Source: Paenibacillus ferrarius
GTDB taxonomy: Bacteria > Bacillota > Bacilli > Paenibacillales > NBRC-103111
Assembly: GCF_002027705.1 (NCBI RefSeq)
Contig: NZ_MBTG01000003.1
Span: 62,001-126,000, forward strand
Length of the DNA: 64,000 nucleotides
Reading direction: 5' to 3'
Shown: piece after piece, positions 32,422 through 40,578 of the stretch
How the letters are laid out: every line of letters starts with the position of its first letter
Position numbering within the stretch: position 1 is the stretch's first letter
Translations under genes and position numbers: made by a program
The notes under the pieces: model-generated
Told to the model about the DNA's origin: nothing
Database searches by the model: none
What the model saw: the letters and a program-made list of their open reading frames with translations, nothing else

Positions 32422-34521
32422 CTAGGGGAGAGGATAAAAATTGGATTGACCAATCTTCATCTTTTTATCATCATAAATGCGAACCTCTACTTGATGCGGT
32501 TTGCCGTCCTCTAAGCGAGGGTTGTCCGAATCGGAGAGATCCACATAAAGGGAGTCCTCACCGTCAAAATTTGATTTGAAAGCTAAGCCGTCGATATAAA
32601 CGTTGCAGGAGGAATAGAAAGGGGAACCTATGACCTGCAGCTTATTTTCGCTTCTTAGGACCTTAGAAACGATAGGATCTCCGTAACCTAGTACATATCC
32701 AGGCTGTATAATCGTATTTTTGAAACCTTTGGCTTCGTATCCGTAACGTCCACCGAACAAATTATCATATTGCAGCTTCATGTAATCAGCTAGGTCCTTG
32801 TTTTGAATGCCATACTTATCCCACATGTCCTGCGGTGGAATAACTGGAATTTTTTGTGATAGTTCATATAGATAATCCGTATAGTAGCTGCCTTGAATGC
32901 CTGCCATATGAAGCAGCTTCGGTCCCAAGAACGAAGGACTTAGCTTGAGATTTAATTGCTCCTGATCAGCAGGCAGGAAATTGTTCCATATCAGAAAAGG
33001 CGTGTAATGTGTTTTTGTGTACAAATCCGGATCATTTGGAAGGACATATTTGGCATCCCGATATACCTTGTAGTCTTCTTCAAAGAATGGAAAATGATCT
33101 CCAAAAAAGAGGATAATCGTGGGTTCACCCTTTTTCGTGTAATAGTCCACCAAAGATTGCAGCGCTTTGTCTGTGCCGGATATCCCTTGCGCATACGTTT
33201 CAAGAATACCTTTGGATTCTGAGCTAATATCCCCAGTCACTTCAATCGTATTTTGAGCAAATTTGCCGGGCTTAAAAGGATGGTGGTTTTCCATCGTGTT
33301 GGCAAAAACAAAGTCAGGTCCCGAACTTTTCTCCGTTTCCTCGATAATTTTCTTCACCACAGCCCGGTCCGCATAGTTGGGCCCCTCAAAATCATTCGGA
33401 AAAAATTCACTGGAGATAAACCTGGAGAAACCAAAATGTTTGTACACTTTTCTACTATCAAAGAAATAACTGAAAAAAGGATTGATTGATGTAGCCGTGT
33501 ATCCCTGCCTCGTTGCAATACTGGCTAATGAATCCACGCCATGGTTCATGTATTGGATATAAGGCAATATTTTGTCCGGAGATTTCCCGAAAAATCGCAT
33601 AGAATTGCCAGAAAGCACTTCAAATTCCACATTGGCTGTACTGCCGCCGAATTGGGGAGACAACATCAAGCCGCTCGTGAACGTTTTCTGTAATTGATGT
33701 AAATTTGGGATAGGGTCACGGCTAAACGTAATATTTTTCATGACAGTAGGATCCATGAATGATTCGCCAAGCATGACAATGATGTTCGGCTTTTTGCCGC
33801 TTGCTGTTTTGGGCTCTGGAATCTGATCCAGAATGGAGGTGACTGCCTTTTTGCTGTAACCGTCCGGTTTGGCAACATTCAAAAAACCAAGCATTTGTAC
33901 GGATGAAAAAAGGTAGCCATTTTCATCATACGTAATCGTTTGATCCCATGGGACCGTATAGATGCCATATACATTCATGAACGGAATGGGCTTGTCCATG
34001 TATAGACTTGTTGCCATCACTATTGCGATGACAGCATAAATAGTACGCTCAATCCACGTCAATTGAATTCGCAAGCGTTTATTGAGATTTAGCAAAAAGA
34101 ACAAAAGGGCAGAAACGACGACGAAAACGATCAGGGTTCCAATAATTCTAATGTTTAAATACCCATACAGAAAAGCCTTATACGTCATAATTTGATTGTT
34201 AAAAAATAAATCCCACGGATAGTAGGGGGCTCCTATGGCTTTTAATTTACTGCCGCTTATCGCGCCAAGTGGAAGCAAAATAACACACAGCAGCCAAAAT
34301 GAGAGCTGGATTCTTGCGGATACCGCGATTAGAAAAAGATACAAAGTACCGACCACGAAGTAGGCAAGCACCATAGAAAGCGGGTGGCTCATCACCCATT
34401 TGTGCAGCTCTTCATAAGTGCCTCTTTCCAGAAATTCGACCATGCCCATCAATAAAAAAGGCAAAATAATGATCAAAATACGCGTGGGTAGATGCTTAAG
34501 TGTTGTTAGTAAAGTAGTCAT
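32422..34521 (-). CDS. LtaS-like membrane sulfatase-fold enzyme, paralogue 2
   Basis: A 699-residue paralogue of the 24656-26767 product with the same plan. Five membrane helices come first, then the sulfatase-fold domain (NIIVMLGESFMDPT, GGSTANVEFEVLSGNSM, FVFANTMENHHPF, IILFFGDHFPFFEED), and a beta-rich C-terminal domain after GYVLGYGDP. The ATG at 34521 is used because AGGAGT lies seven bases upstream; the open frame runs further 5'. Likely glycerol-phosphate transferase in cell-wall polymer synthesis. Two such genes within 8 kb suggest a local duplication. Confidence 0.85.
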   Translation of the reverse strand: MTTLLTTLKHLPTRILIIILPFLLMGMVEFLERGTYEELHKWVMSHPLSMVLAYFVVGTLYLFLIAVSARIQLSFWLLCVILLPLGAISGSKLKAIGAPYYPWDLFFNNQIMTYKAFLYGYLNIRIIGTLIVFVVVSALLFFLLNLNKRLRIQLTWIERTIYAVIAIVMATSLYMDKPIPFMNVYGIYTVPWDQTITYDENGYLFSSVQMLGFLNVAKPDGYSKKAVTSILDQIPEPKTASGKKPNIIVMLGESFMDPTVMKNITFSRDPIPNLHQLQKTFTSGLMLSPQFGGSTANVEFEVLSGNSMRFFGKSPDKILPYIQYMNHGVDSLASIATRQGYTATSINPFFSYFFDSRKVYKHFGFSRFISSEFFPNDFEGPNYADRAVVKKIIEETEKSSGPDFVFANTMENHHPFKPGKFAQNTIEVTGDISSESKGILETYAQGISGTDKALQSLVDYYTKKGEPTIILFFGDHFPFFEEDYKVYRDAKYVLPNDPDLYTKTHYTPFLIWNNFLPADQEQLNLKLSPSFLGPKLLHMAGIQGSYYTDYLYELSQKIPVIPPQDMWDKYGIQNKDLADYMKLQYDNLFGGRYGYEAKGFKNTIIQPGYVLGYGDPIVSKVLRSENKLQVIGSPFYSSCNVYIDGLAFKSNFDGEDSLYVDLSDSDNPRLEDGKPHQVEVRIYDDKKMKIGQSNFYPLP

Positions 34522-34620
34522 TCGTTGGACTCCTGTTCTAGATATGCCATGCCATTCGTCCATTATCTTATATCTGTTAAAAAGATGAAAGATACCTCTT
34601 GACACTTTTCGGAAAAAAAG

Positions 34621-34651
34621 TTGCCACAACCTAATCCCTTCATGTTATAAT
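34621..34651 (+). promoter_or_regulatory. Promoter of the preQ1 riboswitch transcript
   Basis: TTGCCA (34621-34626), 19 bases, then a perfect TATAAT (34646-34651). The start would be near 34658, just ahead of the aptamer. Confidence 0.6.
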
Positions 34652-34675
34652 CAACATCGCTTTGCAAAGCAAAGC

Positions 34676-34714
34676 CGCGGTTCGGGAACTTCCCGCGTTA
34701 TCAAAACTAGGGGG
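34676..34714 (+). promoter_or_regulatory. PreQ1-I riboswitch
   Basis: P1 pairs CGCGG (34676-34680) with CCGCG (34693-34697) around the loop TTCGGGAACTTC. The A-rich tail TTATCAAAACTAGG folds back as the pseudoknot. The last bases merge with the Shine-Dalgarno run AGGGGG, six bases before the ATG, so control should be translational. The downstream gene is a queuosine-precursor transporter, the expected target. Confidence 0.88.
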
Positions 34715-34720
34715 ATTAGA

Positions 34721-35407
34721 ATGTTTAATTTTGTATGGGGCGTAGGATTCGTCCTCGTTAATTTTGTGCTGTTTCTCGTTTGTTATCGCATGTTTGGCAA
34801 GCAAGGCCTGTATGCATGGGTGGGGGTAGCTACCGTTCTGGCCAACATCCAAGTGGTTAAGACCATTGATATGTTTGGTCTGGTTATGACCCTTGGGAAT
34901 ACCATGTATGGCACGATTTATTTAACAACGGATTTGCTCAACGAGAAGTATGGGGAAAAAGAAGCGAAAAAAGCGGTGTGGTTCGGTTTTTTCACGCTGA
35001 TTATGACCATCATCATTATGCAGATGGCGATGAAGTTCACTCCCCAGGAAAGTGATTTTGGGCTAGCAGCTCAGTCGTCCTTGGAAACGATTTTTGGTCT
35101 TTTGCCGCGGATTGCGCTTGGCAGTTTGACAGCATACTTGATCAGCCAGTTCCTGGACGTAAGAATTTACACCTATTTGAAAAAGCTCTTCTCAGCGCGA
35201 AACCAGCTTTGGATCCGCAACAATGGATCCACCGGGATCAGCCAACTGGTCGATTCATTTGTATTCTGCACCATTGCTTTCGCGGGTGTATATGATTGGA
35301 ATGTGTGGTTGCAAATCTTCTTAACCACCTACGGAATTAAATTCGTTATATCCATTGCATCGACACCGGTGCTTTATATAGCCAGGAACTTTGTGTTTAA
35401 GTCTTGA
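34721..35407 (+). CDS. yhhQ: Queuosine precursor transporter, YhhQ/VUT family
   Basis: A 228-residue membrane protein with about six helices. COG1738 landmarks are VVKTIDMFGLVMTLGNTMYGTIYLTTDLLNEKYGEKEAKKAVW, PRIALGSLTAYLISQFLDVRIY and RNNGSTGISQLVDSFVFCTIAF. It imports the queuine or preQ-type precursors used to modify tRNA at position 34. The preQ1 riboswitch in the leader supports this assignment strongly and suggests repression when preQ1 is plentiful. No queCDEF genes are in the window. Confidence 0.92.
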   Translation: MFNFVWGVGFVLVNFVLFLVCYRMFGKQGLYAWVGVATVLANIQVVKTIDMFGLVMTLGNTMYGTIYLTTDLLNEKYGEKEAKKAVWFGFFTLIMTIIIMQMAMKFTPQESDFGLAAQSSLETIFGLLPRIALGSLTAYLISQFLDVRIYTYLKKLFSARNQLWIRNNGSTGISQLVDSFVFCTIAFAGVYDWNVWLQIFLTTYGIKFVISIASTPVLYIARNFVFKS

Positions 35408-35412
35408 AGCCG

Positions 35413-35452
35413 AAAAAGCCGACTCCTCATACTAAGAGAAGTCGGTTTTTTC
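35413..35452. terminator. Bidirectional terminator
   Basis: AAAAAGCCGACT and AGTCGGTTTTTT form the stem between the convergent queuosine transporter and FrnE-like genes. Confidence 0.85.
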
Positions 35453-35456
35453 TTTC

Positions 35457-36086
35457 CTAAGATTCCTCGCTGATCTGCTGTAAAACCTGCGAAAAGGTTG
35501 CGGATGGCTGCGCGCCGGTTAACGCATACTTCCCGTTAATGACGAAAAAGGGAACCCCAGTCACGCCCGCCTGACTAGCAAAAGCCAGATCACTCTCAAC
35601 TGCTTCCAGACCTTCCTTGGCGAGCAGAGATGCTGCAAGTTGTGAACGGTTCAAGCCAAGCTGTTCAGCAAGATCAAGCAAAACCTCAACCTGCCCGATA
35701 TCTTTTCCGTCTTCAAAGTAGGCTTGAAAAATAGCGTCAACAAGCTCTTTTTTGTTCTCCATAGGTGCGATTGCGATGAGCTGATGCGCTTTTAACGTAT
35801 TTGGCATTTTTTCGACTTTGGAGAAATCAAAATGCAAGCCGGAAGCTTTGCCAGCATCTGTAACTTGCTGCAGCATGCCATTCAATCGATCCTCATCTGC
35901 CCGCATTTTCTTAACCATGACATCGCGGAAAGGAGAGCCCTCCTCTGGCGTCGAGGGGTCGAGTTGATAAGCTCGGTAATGAACCTCAACAGGCTCAGCT
36001 GTAAATTCGGCGAGCGCATCCGTTAAATTCTTTTTGCCGATCCGGCACCAAGGACAGACGACATCCTGAAAAATTTCTATAATCAA
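35457..36086 (-). CDS. DsbA-family oxidoreductase, FrnE-like
   Basis: A 209-residue thioredoxin-fold protein without signal peptide, so cytoplasmic. The CPWC motif at 11-14 (QDVVCPWCRIGKKNL) and the cis-Pro region GVTGVPFFVING frame the active site, with the helical insert of the FrnE/2-hydroxychromene isomerase group between. These proteins act as disulfide oxidoreductases or GST-kappa-like enzymes. It is monocistronic and its role here is not defined. Confidence 0.88.
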   Translation of the reverse strand: MIIEIFQDVVCPWCRIGKKNLTDALAEFTAEPVEVHYRAYQLDPSTPEEGSPFRDVMVKKMRADEDRLNGMLQQVTDAGKASGLHFDFSKVEKMPNTLKAHQLIAIAPMENKKELVDAIFQAYFEDGKDIGQVEVLLDLAEQLGLNRSQLAASLLAKEGLEAVESDLAFASQAGVTGVPFFVINGKYALTGAQPSATFSQVLQQISEES

Positions 36087-36175
36087 GTGAATTCAGACTC
36101 CTTTGATAAAAAAATAGTAACTATATTTTTATTATAAACCATTTGGACGGAAATCTAAAATCCTTTCTTCAGTTC

Positions 36176-36997
36176 CTAATTCATCTGACGAAATTTTTCA
36201 GGCGTGAGCCCAATCTGCTTTCGAAAACTCGCCACAAAATGGCTTACATCACGGAAACCGACACATTTAGCGATATCAGTAATCGTCCGTTGTCTATGAC
36301 TCAACAACATTTCCTTTGATTTGCGGAGGCGCATCCGAATTAAATAGGAATAAGGCGAAAGTCCGAAAGCGTGCTGAAACAACGTATTTAAGTGTCTGGG
36401 CGTTACTTTAAGAACCTCAGCCATCTGTTCAAGACCTGTGTCTGAGTTATCGTAATGCGCGTCGAGCCAATCTAGCAGAGGTTGTAAATGCCGCATTTGG
36501 TTACTTAACGAAATCCGATTATTGATTTGACCTTGTTTTTTGAGCTGAATGAAAAATCGGTACAGATCTGCTGACGCATCATAACCGGAATAATCATTTT
36601 CGGTAGCTAAACTCCTTAACATACGTCCTATTTCCAATTCCAGAGATCCTTGTTCATCCCAACGATAAACAGCAGACTCATTCAACTCCAACGTGTTTAG
36701 AATAGCCTCCGCACAACTTCCCCTAAACGTAACATATTGCGTGCACCACTTGTCCGTCACAGCCCAATAAGAGTGAGGTATTCCAGGAAGTAATAACACA
36801 CCTGAACCTTTCGTTAAGTGATGCTTTTTCCCTCCCATAATAAATTCGCCTTCACCCTCATAAGTTTGCAGCCAGTGATAATTAGGAATCCCTTCAGGCC
36901 TTATTATTTTTTCTTGATCTTCATGGTGCCCAATACTTTCAATGAAAATTGGAAACGGTTGCGCTGTCGAAGGCGTCAATTCATATCTTGTGTGCAT
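36176..36997 (-). CDS. AraC-family regulator divergent from beta-galactosidase
   Basis: The N-terminal cupin half (GEFIMGGKKHHLTKGSGVLLLPGIPHSYWAV) resembles sugar-binding AraC sensors. The C-terminal half has two helix-turn-helix units, EQMAEVLKVTPRHLNTLFQHAFG and ITDIAKCVGFRDVSHFVASFRKQIGLTPEKFRQ. The ATG at 36997 follows AGGAA by nine bases; upstream in-frame ATGs would add up to 21 residues. It is divergent from the GH42 gene over a 123-bp gap and is the likely activator of it. Confidence 0.86.
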   Translation of the reverse strand: MHTRYELTPSTAQPFPIFIESIGHHEDQEKIIRPEGIPNYHWLQTYEGEGEFIMGGKKHHLTKGSGVLLLPGIPHSYWAVTDKWCTQYVTFRGSCAEAILNTLELNESAVYRWDEQGSLELEIGRMLRSLATENDYSGYDASADLYRFFIQLKKQGQINNRISLSNQMRHLQPLLDWLDAHYDNSDTGLEQMAEVLKVTPRHLNTLFQHAFGLSPYSYLIRMRLRKSKEMLLSHRQRTITDIAKCVGFRDVSHFVASFRKQIGLTPEKFRQMN

Positions 36998-37120
36998 ATG
37001 GCCACATTCCTGTTCCATTTTATTATATAAGGATACAAGAATATTATATTTTAAGATCATTCAGAATCCAATACAATGTATTTATTCTTATATCCTTCAA
37101 GAAATTAAGAGGTGCTTGCA

Positions 37121-39175
37121 ATGATAAATGATAAACTTCCTAAAATTTGGTATGGCGGAGATTACAACCCAGAGCAATGGGATAAAGAAATCATGAATGA
37201 AGATTTACGCATGTTCAAACTAGCAGGGATTGATGTAGCTACCATCAATGTATTCTCTTGGGCGTTATTACAGCCAAGTGAAGATATCTATGATTTTACT
37301 TGGTTGGATGACATCATCGAGCGTTTATATACGAGTGGGACATATGTATGTTTAGCTACAAGCACGGGGGCTCATCCGGCTTGGATGGCGCGCAAATACC
37401 CGGATGTACTCCGTGTGGATTTTGAAGGCCGCAAGCGTAAATTTGGCGCAAGACACAATTCTTGTCCGAACAGCCCCACTTATCGGAAATACTCTGAACG
37501 CATAGCTGAAAAGCTAGCTGAGCGCTATAAGGATCATCCCGCCATTCTGATCTGGCACATTTCCAATGAGTATGGAGGTTATTGCTATTGTGACCAATGT
37601 GCAGACGGGTTTCGCACTTGGCTGCAAGCGCGATATGCCACCTTGGGGCAAGTCAATAAAGCTTGGAATACCAATTTCTGGGGCCATACCTTCTATGATT
37701 GGGAAGAAATCGTTCCGCCGAATGCACTTTCCGAAGAGCGGACAGGAGACAATACCTTCTTCCAAGGAATTTCATTAGATTATCGACGATTTATGTCGGA
37801 TAGTTTGCTCGAATGTTACAAGCTGGAATACAACGCTATTAAAAAGCATACCCCAGAACTCCCAGTCACAACCAACTTGATGGGTCTCTACAAAGAGCTT
37901 GACTATTTCAAATGGGCTAAGCATTTGGATGTCATCTCTTGGGACAATTATCCGTCCTTCAATACGCCAACCAGCTTGACGGCTATGACCCATGATCTAA
38001 TGCGCGGTTTAAAAGAGGGTCAGCCATTCATGCTGATGGAACAAACGCCAAGCCAGCAAAACTGGCAGCCTTACAACTCGCTCAAACGACCAGGCGTGAT
38101 GAAGCTTTGGAGCTACCAAGCCGTTGCTCGCGGCGCGGATACCGTCATGTTCTTTCAGCTGCGCCGCTCAGTGGGTGCCTGTGAAAAATACCATGGAGCC
38201 GTCATCGAGCACGTTGGACATGAACATACAAGAGTGTTCCGCGAGTGCGCAGAATTAGGCGCTGAACTCCAAACCCTCTCAGATAAACTGCTGGATGCCA
38301 GAGCCAACACTCGCGTCGGAATCATCTATGATTGGGAAAACCGGTGGGCAGTCGAACTATCCAGTGGGCCAACCGTTGCCCTCCAATACGTAGATGAAGT
38401 CCACAAATACTATGACGCCCTTTTTCAGCAAAACATACAAGCCAATCTCATCAGCACAGAAGCAGATTTCTCAAACTACGACATCATCATTGCACCTGTC
38501 CTTTACATGGTCCAAAAAGGCTTCGCTAAACAAATAGAACAATTCGTTCATGACGGTGGAACCTTCCTAACCACCTTCTTCAGCGGCATCGTTAACGAAA
38601 ACGATATCGTAACCCTCGGCGGCTACCCTGGCGAGCTGCGCAAAGTACTTGGCATCTGGGCAGAAGAAATTGACGCCTTATACCCAGATCAAAGCAACCA
38701 AATCGTCCTCACAGAGTCATGGGGCGCACTACACGGCCAATATCAATGTGGATTGCTATGTGACTTAATCCATGCAGAAGGAGCAGAAGTCAAAGCCGTA
38801 TACGGCAGCGAATTTTATCAGGGAATGCCAGTCCTAACCGTAAACAAATTCGGCGCAGGACAAGCCTGGTACGTAGCTTCAAGTCCTGAACCCTCCTTTT
38901 TACAAGGCTTACTCGGAAATCTATGCAAAGAAAAAGGCATCACAGCACCCATCCCGCCCGTAGCCGGTATAGAAGTAACAACAAGAACAACAGCAAACAA
39001 TTCCTACCTATTCGTCTTAAATCATAATGACCAACCAACAAGCATAGAACTTGGCGACCTAACAGGTACAGACCTCATAACCGGGGAACCAATCAAGAAC
39101 AAAATCACCCTACCGCCAAAAGGAGTTCTAATCCTAGAAAAAAATGAATCTACCCAAAATTCCATAAAATCCTAA
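37121..39175 (+). CDS. Beta-galactosidase, GH42
   Basis: A 684-residue cytoplasmic enzyme cleaving beta-galactosides. The GH42 signature starts KIWYGGDYNPEQW. The acid/base Glu is E150 in IWHISNEYGG, followed by the zinc cluster CYCDQC; the nucleophile is E307 in FMLMEQTPSQQNW. A trimerisation domain and C-terminal beta domain complete it. The ATG at 37121 is used (AAGAGGTG before it) rather than a GTG nine bases earlier. The last third of the gene is unusually G-poor and C-rich on the coding strand, unlike the first third. Confidence 0.93.
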   Translation: MINDKLPKIWYGGDYNPEQWDKEIMNEDLRMFKLAGIDVATINVFSWALLQPSEDIYDFTWLDDIIERLYTSGTYVCLATSTGAHPAWMARKYPDVLRVDFEGRKRKFGARHNSCPNSPTYRKYSERIAEKLAERYKDHPAILIWHISNEYGGYCYCDQCADGFRTWLQARYATLGQVNKAWNTNFWGHTFYDWEEIVPPNALSEERTGDNTFFQGISLDYRRFMSDSLLECYKLEYNAIKKHTPELPVTTNLMGLYKELDYFKWAKHLDVISWDNYPSFNTPTSLTAMTHDLMRGLKEGQPFMLMEQTPSQQNWQPYNSLKRPGVMKLWSYQAVARGADTVMFFQLRRSVGACEKYHGAVIEHVGHEHTRVFRECAELGAELQTLSDKLLDARANTRVGIIYDWENRWAVELSSGPTVALQYVDEVHKYYDALFQQNIQANLISTEADFSNYDIIIAPVLYMVQKGFAKQIEQFVHDGGTFLTTFFSGIVNENDIVTLGGYPGELRKVLGIWAEEIDALYPDQSNQIVLTESWGALHGQYQCGLLCDLIHAEGAEVKAVYGSEFYQGMPVLTVNKFGAGQAWYVASSPEPSFLQGLLGNLCKEKGITAPIPPVAGIEVTTRTTANNSYLFVLNHNDQPTSIELGDLTGTDLITGEPIKNKITLPPKGVLILEKNESTQNSIKS

Positions 39176-39198
39176 AATCCATTTAACCACCACAACAA

Positions 39199-39252
39199 GC
39201 GATGTCTCTCACTTTCGATCACAAACCATTCAAAAAAAGTGACAGACATCGC
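39199..39252. repeat. Hairpin directly after the GH42 gene
   Basis: 17-bp arms with one mismatch (39199-39215 and 39236-39252; GCGATGTCTCTCACTTT type) around a 20-nt loop. No T run follows; instead the (CCCCAA) array begins one base later. It may act as a terminator or transcript-stabilising hairpin. Confidence 0.75.
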
Positions 39253-39253
39253 A

Positions 39254-39319
39254 CCCCAACCCCAACCCCAACCCCAACCCCAACCCCAACCCCAACCCCA
39301 ACCCCAACCCCAACCCCAA
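39254..39319. repeat. (CCCCAA)11 microsatellite
   Basis: Eleven perfect, uninterrupted hexamers. The minus strand reads (TTGGGG)11, a strong G-quadruplex-forming sequence; the plus strand could form an i-motif. Frames through it encode only PQ or WG repeats and have no ribosome site. Confidence 0.97.
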
Positions 39320-39720
39320 CACCAACTACAAGCACCAGATATTATTAGGTTTCTAGGACACTGTAATCTGAGATCATTCCTAACAGTACTGCCAATCCCG
39401 AGTATCCTATTCTTTGAATACTCAGATTCTGTGATATCTACAAAACGTATTTTATTTGTTTGGGATGGTAGGTAATTAAACCCAGCCAATTGATGTAATT
39501 GATTTGAAAAATGGTTATTAAGCGGTCGAACCAATTGCTTTTTTAAACAGGATTACCAGCTACCATTCTTCGCTAATAACATAAATTAATGAATTATCTC
39601 GTCAATTAATCTAGTATAACTAGCAAAACTACCATAACTCTAAGGGCTATCATGGCCACACGGGGCCCGAAGTTACCATAGCCACATGAGGGTTAGGGTT
39701 AGTGGAGCCAGAATAAGTGG
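39320..39720. other. Gene-free spacer
   Basis: Nothing coding is supported here. It is ordinary AT-rich DNA (39320-39640) passing into GC-richer sequence with GGGTTAGGGTTAG at about 39690-39702. The start of the minisatellite unit (GGAGCCAGAATAAG) appears near 39704. No promoter or terminator stands out. Confidence 0.6.
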
Positions 39721-40200
39721 GAGCTGACTGGGAGTTGCAAGAGGAGAGAATTGACCGGAGCCAGAAGAGGACCGAGCTAACAGGCGCCAGAAGAAGAGGA
39801 GCAAGCTAACTGAAGCCAGCAAGTGGAGCAAGCTTGCCGTATCCAAAAGAGAACGAGCTAACAGGAGCCATAAGAGGAATGAGCTAACAGGGGTTAGAAG
39901 AAGAGGAGCGATGCTGACAGTAGCCAGAAAGTGGAGCAAGTTTACCGGATCCAAAAGAGGAACGAGCTAACAGGAGCCAGAAGAGGAATGAGCTAACGGG
40001 GGCCAGAAGAAGAAGAAGAAGAAGAAGAAGAAGAAGAAGAAGAAGAAGAAGAAGAGGAGCGAGCTGACTGTAGCCAGCAAGAGGAGCAAGCTTACAAGAT
40101 CCGAAAGGGGAACGAGCTAACAGGGGCTAGAAGAGGAGCGAGCTGACTCGGAGCTGCAAGAGGAGAGTGCTTACTGGAACCACTAGAGAAGCAGAGCGAC
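39721..40200. repeat. Purine-rich higher-order minisatellite
   Basis: Units of 24-30 bp (types GAGCTAACAGGAGCCAGAAG, GAGCTGACTGTAGCCAGCAA and AGCTTACCGGATCCAAAAGA) follow one another in fixed order. They make a higher-order block present three times: 39774-39880 (107 bp), 39881-39989 (109 bp) and 39990-40139 (150 bp, enlarged by an AGA run). Partial blocks starting GAGCTGACT flank them at 39721 and 40140. The plus strand is almost all purine plus CT. Block length is not a multiple of three and no long frame spans it, so it is not a repeat protein gene. Degenerate copies fade out to about 40330. Confidence 0.9.
40005..40055. repeat. (AGA)17 trinucleotide tract
   Basis: Seventeen perfect AGA units (GAA/TTC type) inside the third minisatellite block. 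They account for that block being about 42 bp longer than the other two. A homopurine mirror repeat of this kind can form triplex DNA. Confidence 0.97.
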
Positions 40201-40513
40201 TTGAGCCAGAGTCACTAGAGGGCTAGAAATATCTAAGGTACTTGAGGACCAGAAATGCAAAGCCGTAAAGCACGCGGACTATCAAAGCCGCTAGAGCTCT
40301 AGAACTATGGAAGCCGCTTGAGCGCGAATTTTTTGGAATTTGACGATCGGAAGTAGTGGGGCCACAAGAGTCGCCTACTATTTGTACTGCCGGCCAACTA
40401 TCCGATATTGCTCCTGCGTGTTTCGTCGATATTTTTGTATGTATCACAGAAAACGCGTTTTATCGGAACCTTTTATGAGCTAGGATATTTATGGTAATCT
40501 ACCTAAAAACCAC

Positions 40514-40542
40514 TTCACAAGCGAACGTATATTTGGTATAAT
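40514..40542 (+). promoter_or_regulatory. Sigma-A promoter of the IS1595-like gene
   Basis: TTCACA (40514-40519), exactly 17 bases, then perfect TATAAT (40537-40542). Start near 40549. Confidence 0.75.
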
Positions 40543-40548
40543 TAAATA

Positions 40549-40562
40549 AGAACAAATGTTCC
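40549..40562. promoter_or_regulatory. LexA (SOS) box candidate
   Basis: AGAACAAATGTTCC matches the Bacillus LexA consensus CGAACRNRYGTTYC at 13 of 14 positions and sits at the predicted transcription start, where repression would be effective. A weaker half-match, CGAACGTATATTTG, lies in the -35/-10 spacer. Confidence 0.65.
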
Positions 40563-40578
40563 TTTTGGTGGTGGAGAT

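Noticed and set aside
39239..39475. A plus-strand frame encoding a long Pro-Gln repeat
   Set aside because: The repeat arises only from the CCCCAA microsatellite; there is no ribosome site and the flanking residues match nothing.
39172..39534. A minus-strand frame encoding a Trp-Gly repeat
   Set aside because: Same microsatellite read on the other strand, overlapping the hairpin after the GH42 gene; no start signals.
39690..39702. GGGTTAGGGTTAG as a telomere-like end
   Set aside because: Two units only, internal to a continuous chromosome; probably chance within GC-rich sequence.
39673..39954. A minus-strand Leu/Ser-rich frame across the minisatellite
   Set aside because: A by-product of the purine repeat; the 107-bp period shifts the frame and no ribosome site is present.
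39721..40200. A CRISPR array
   Set aside because: Units are degenerate, adjacent without unique spacers, and no cas genes are nearby.
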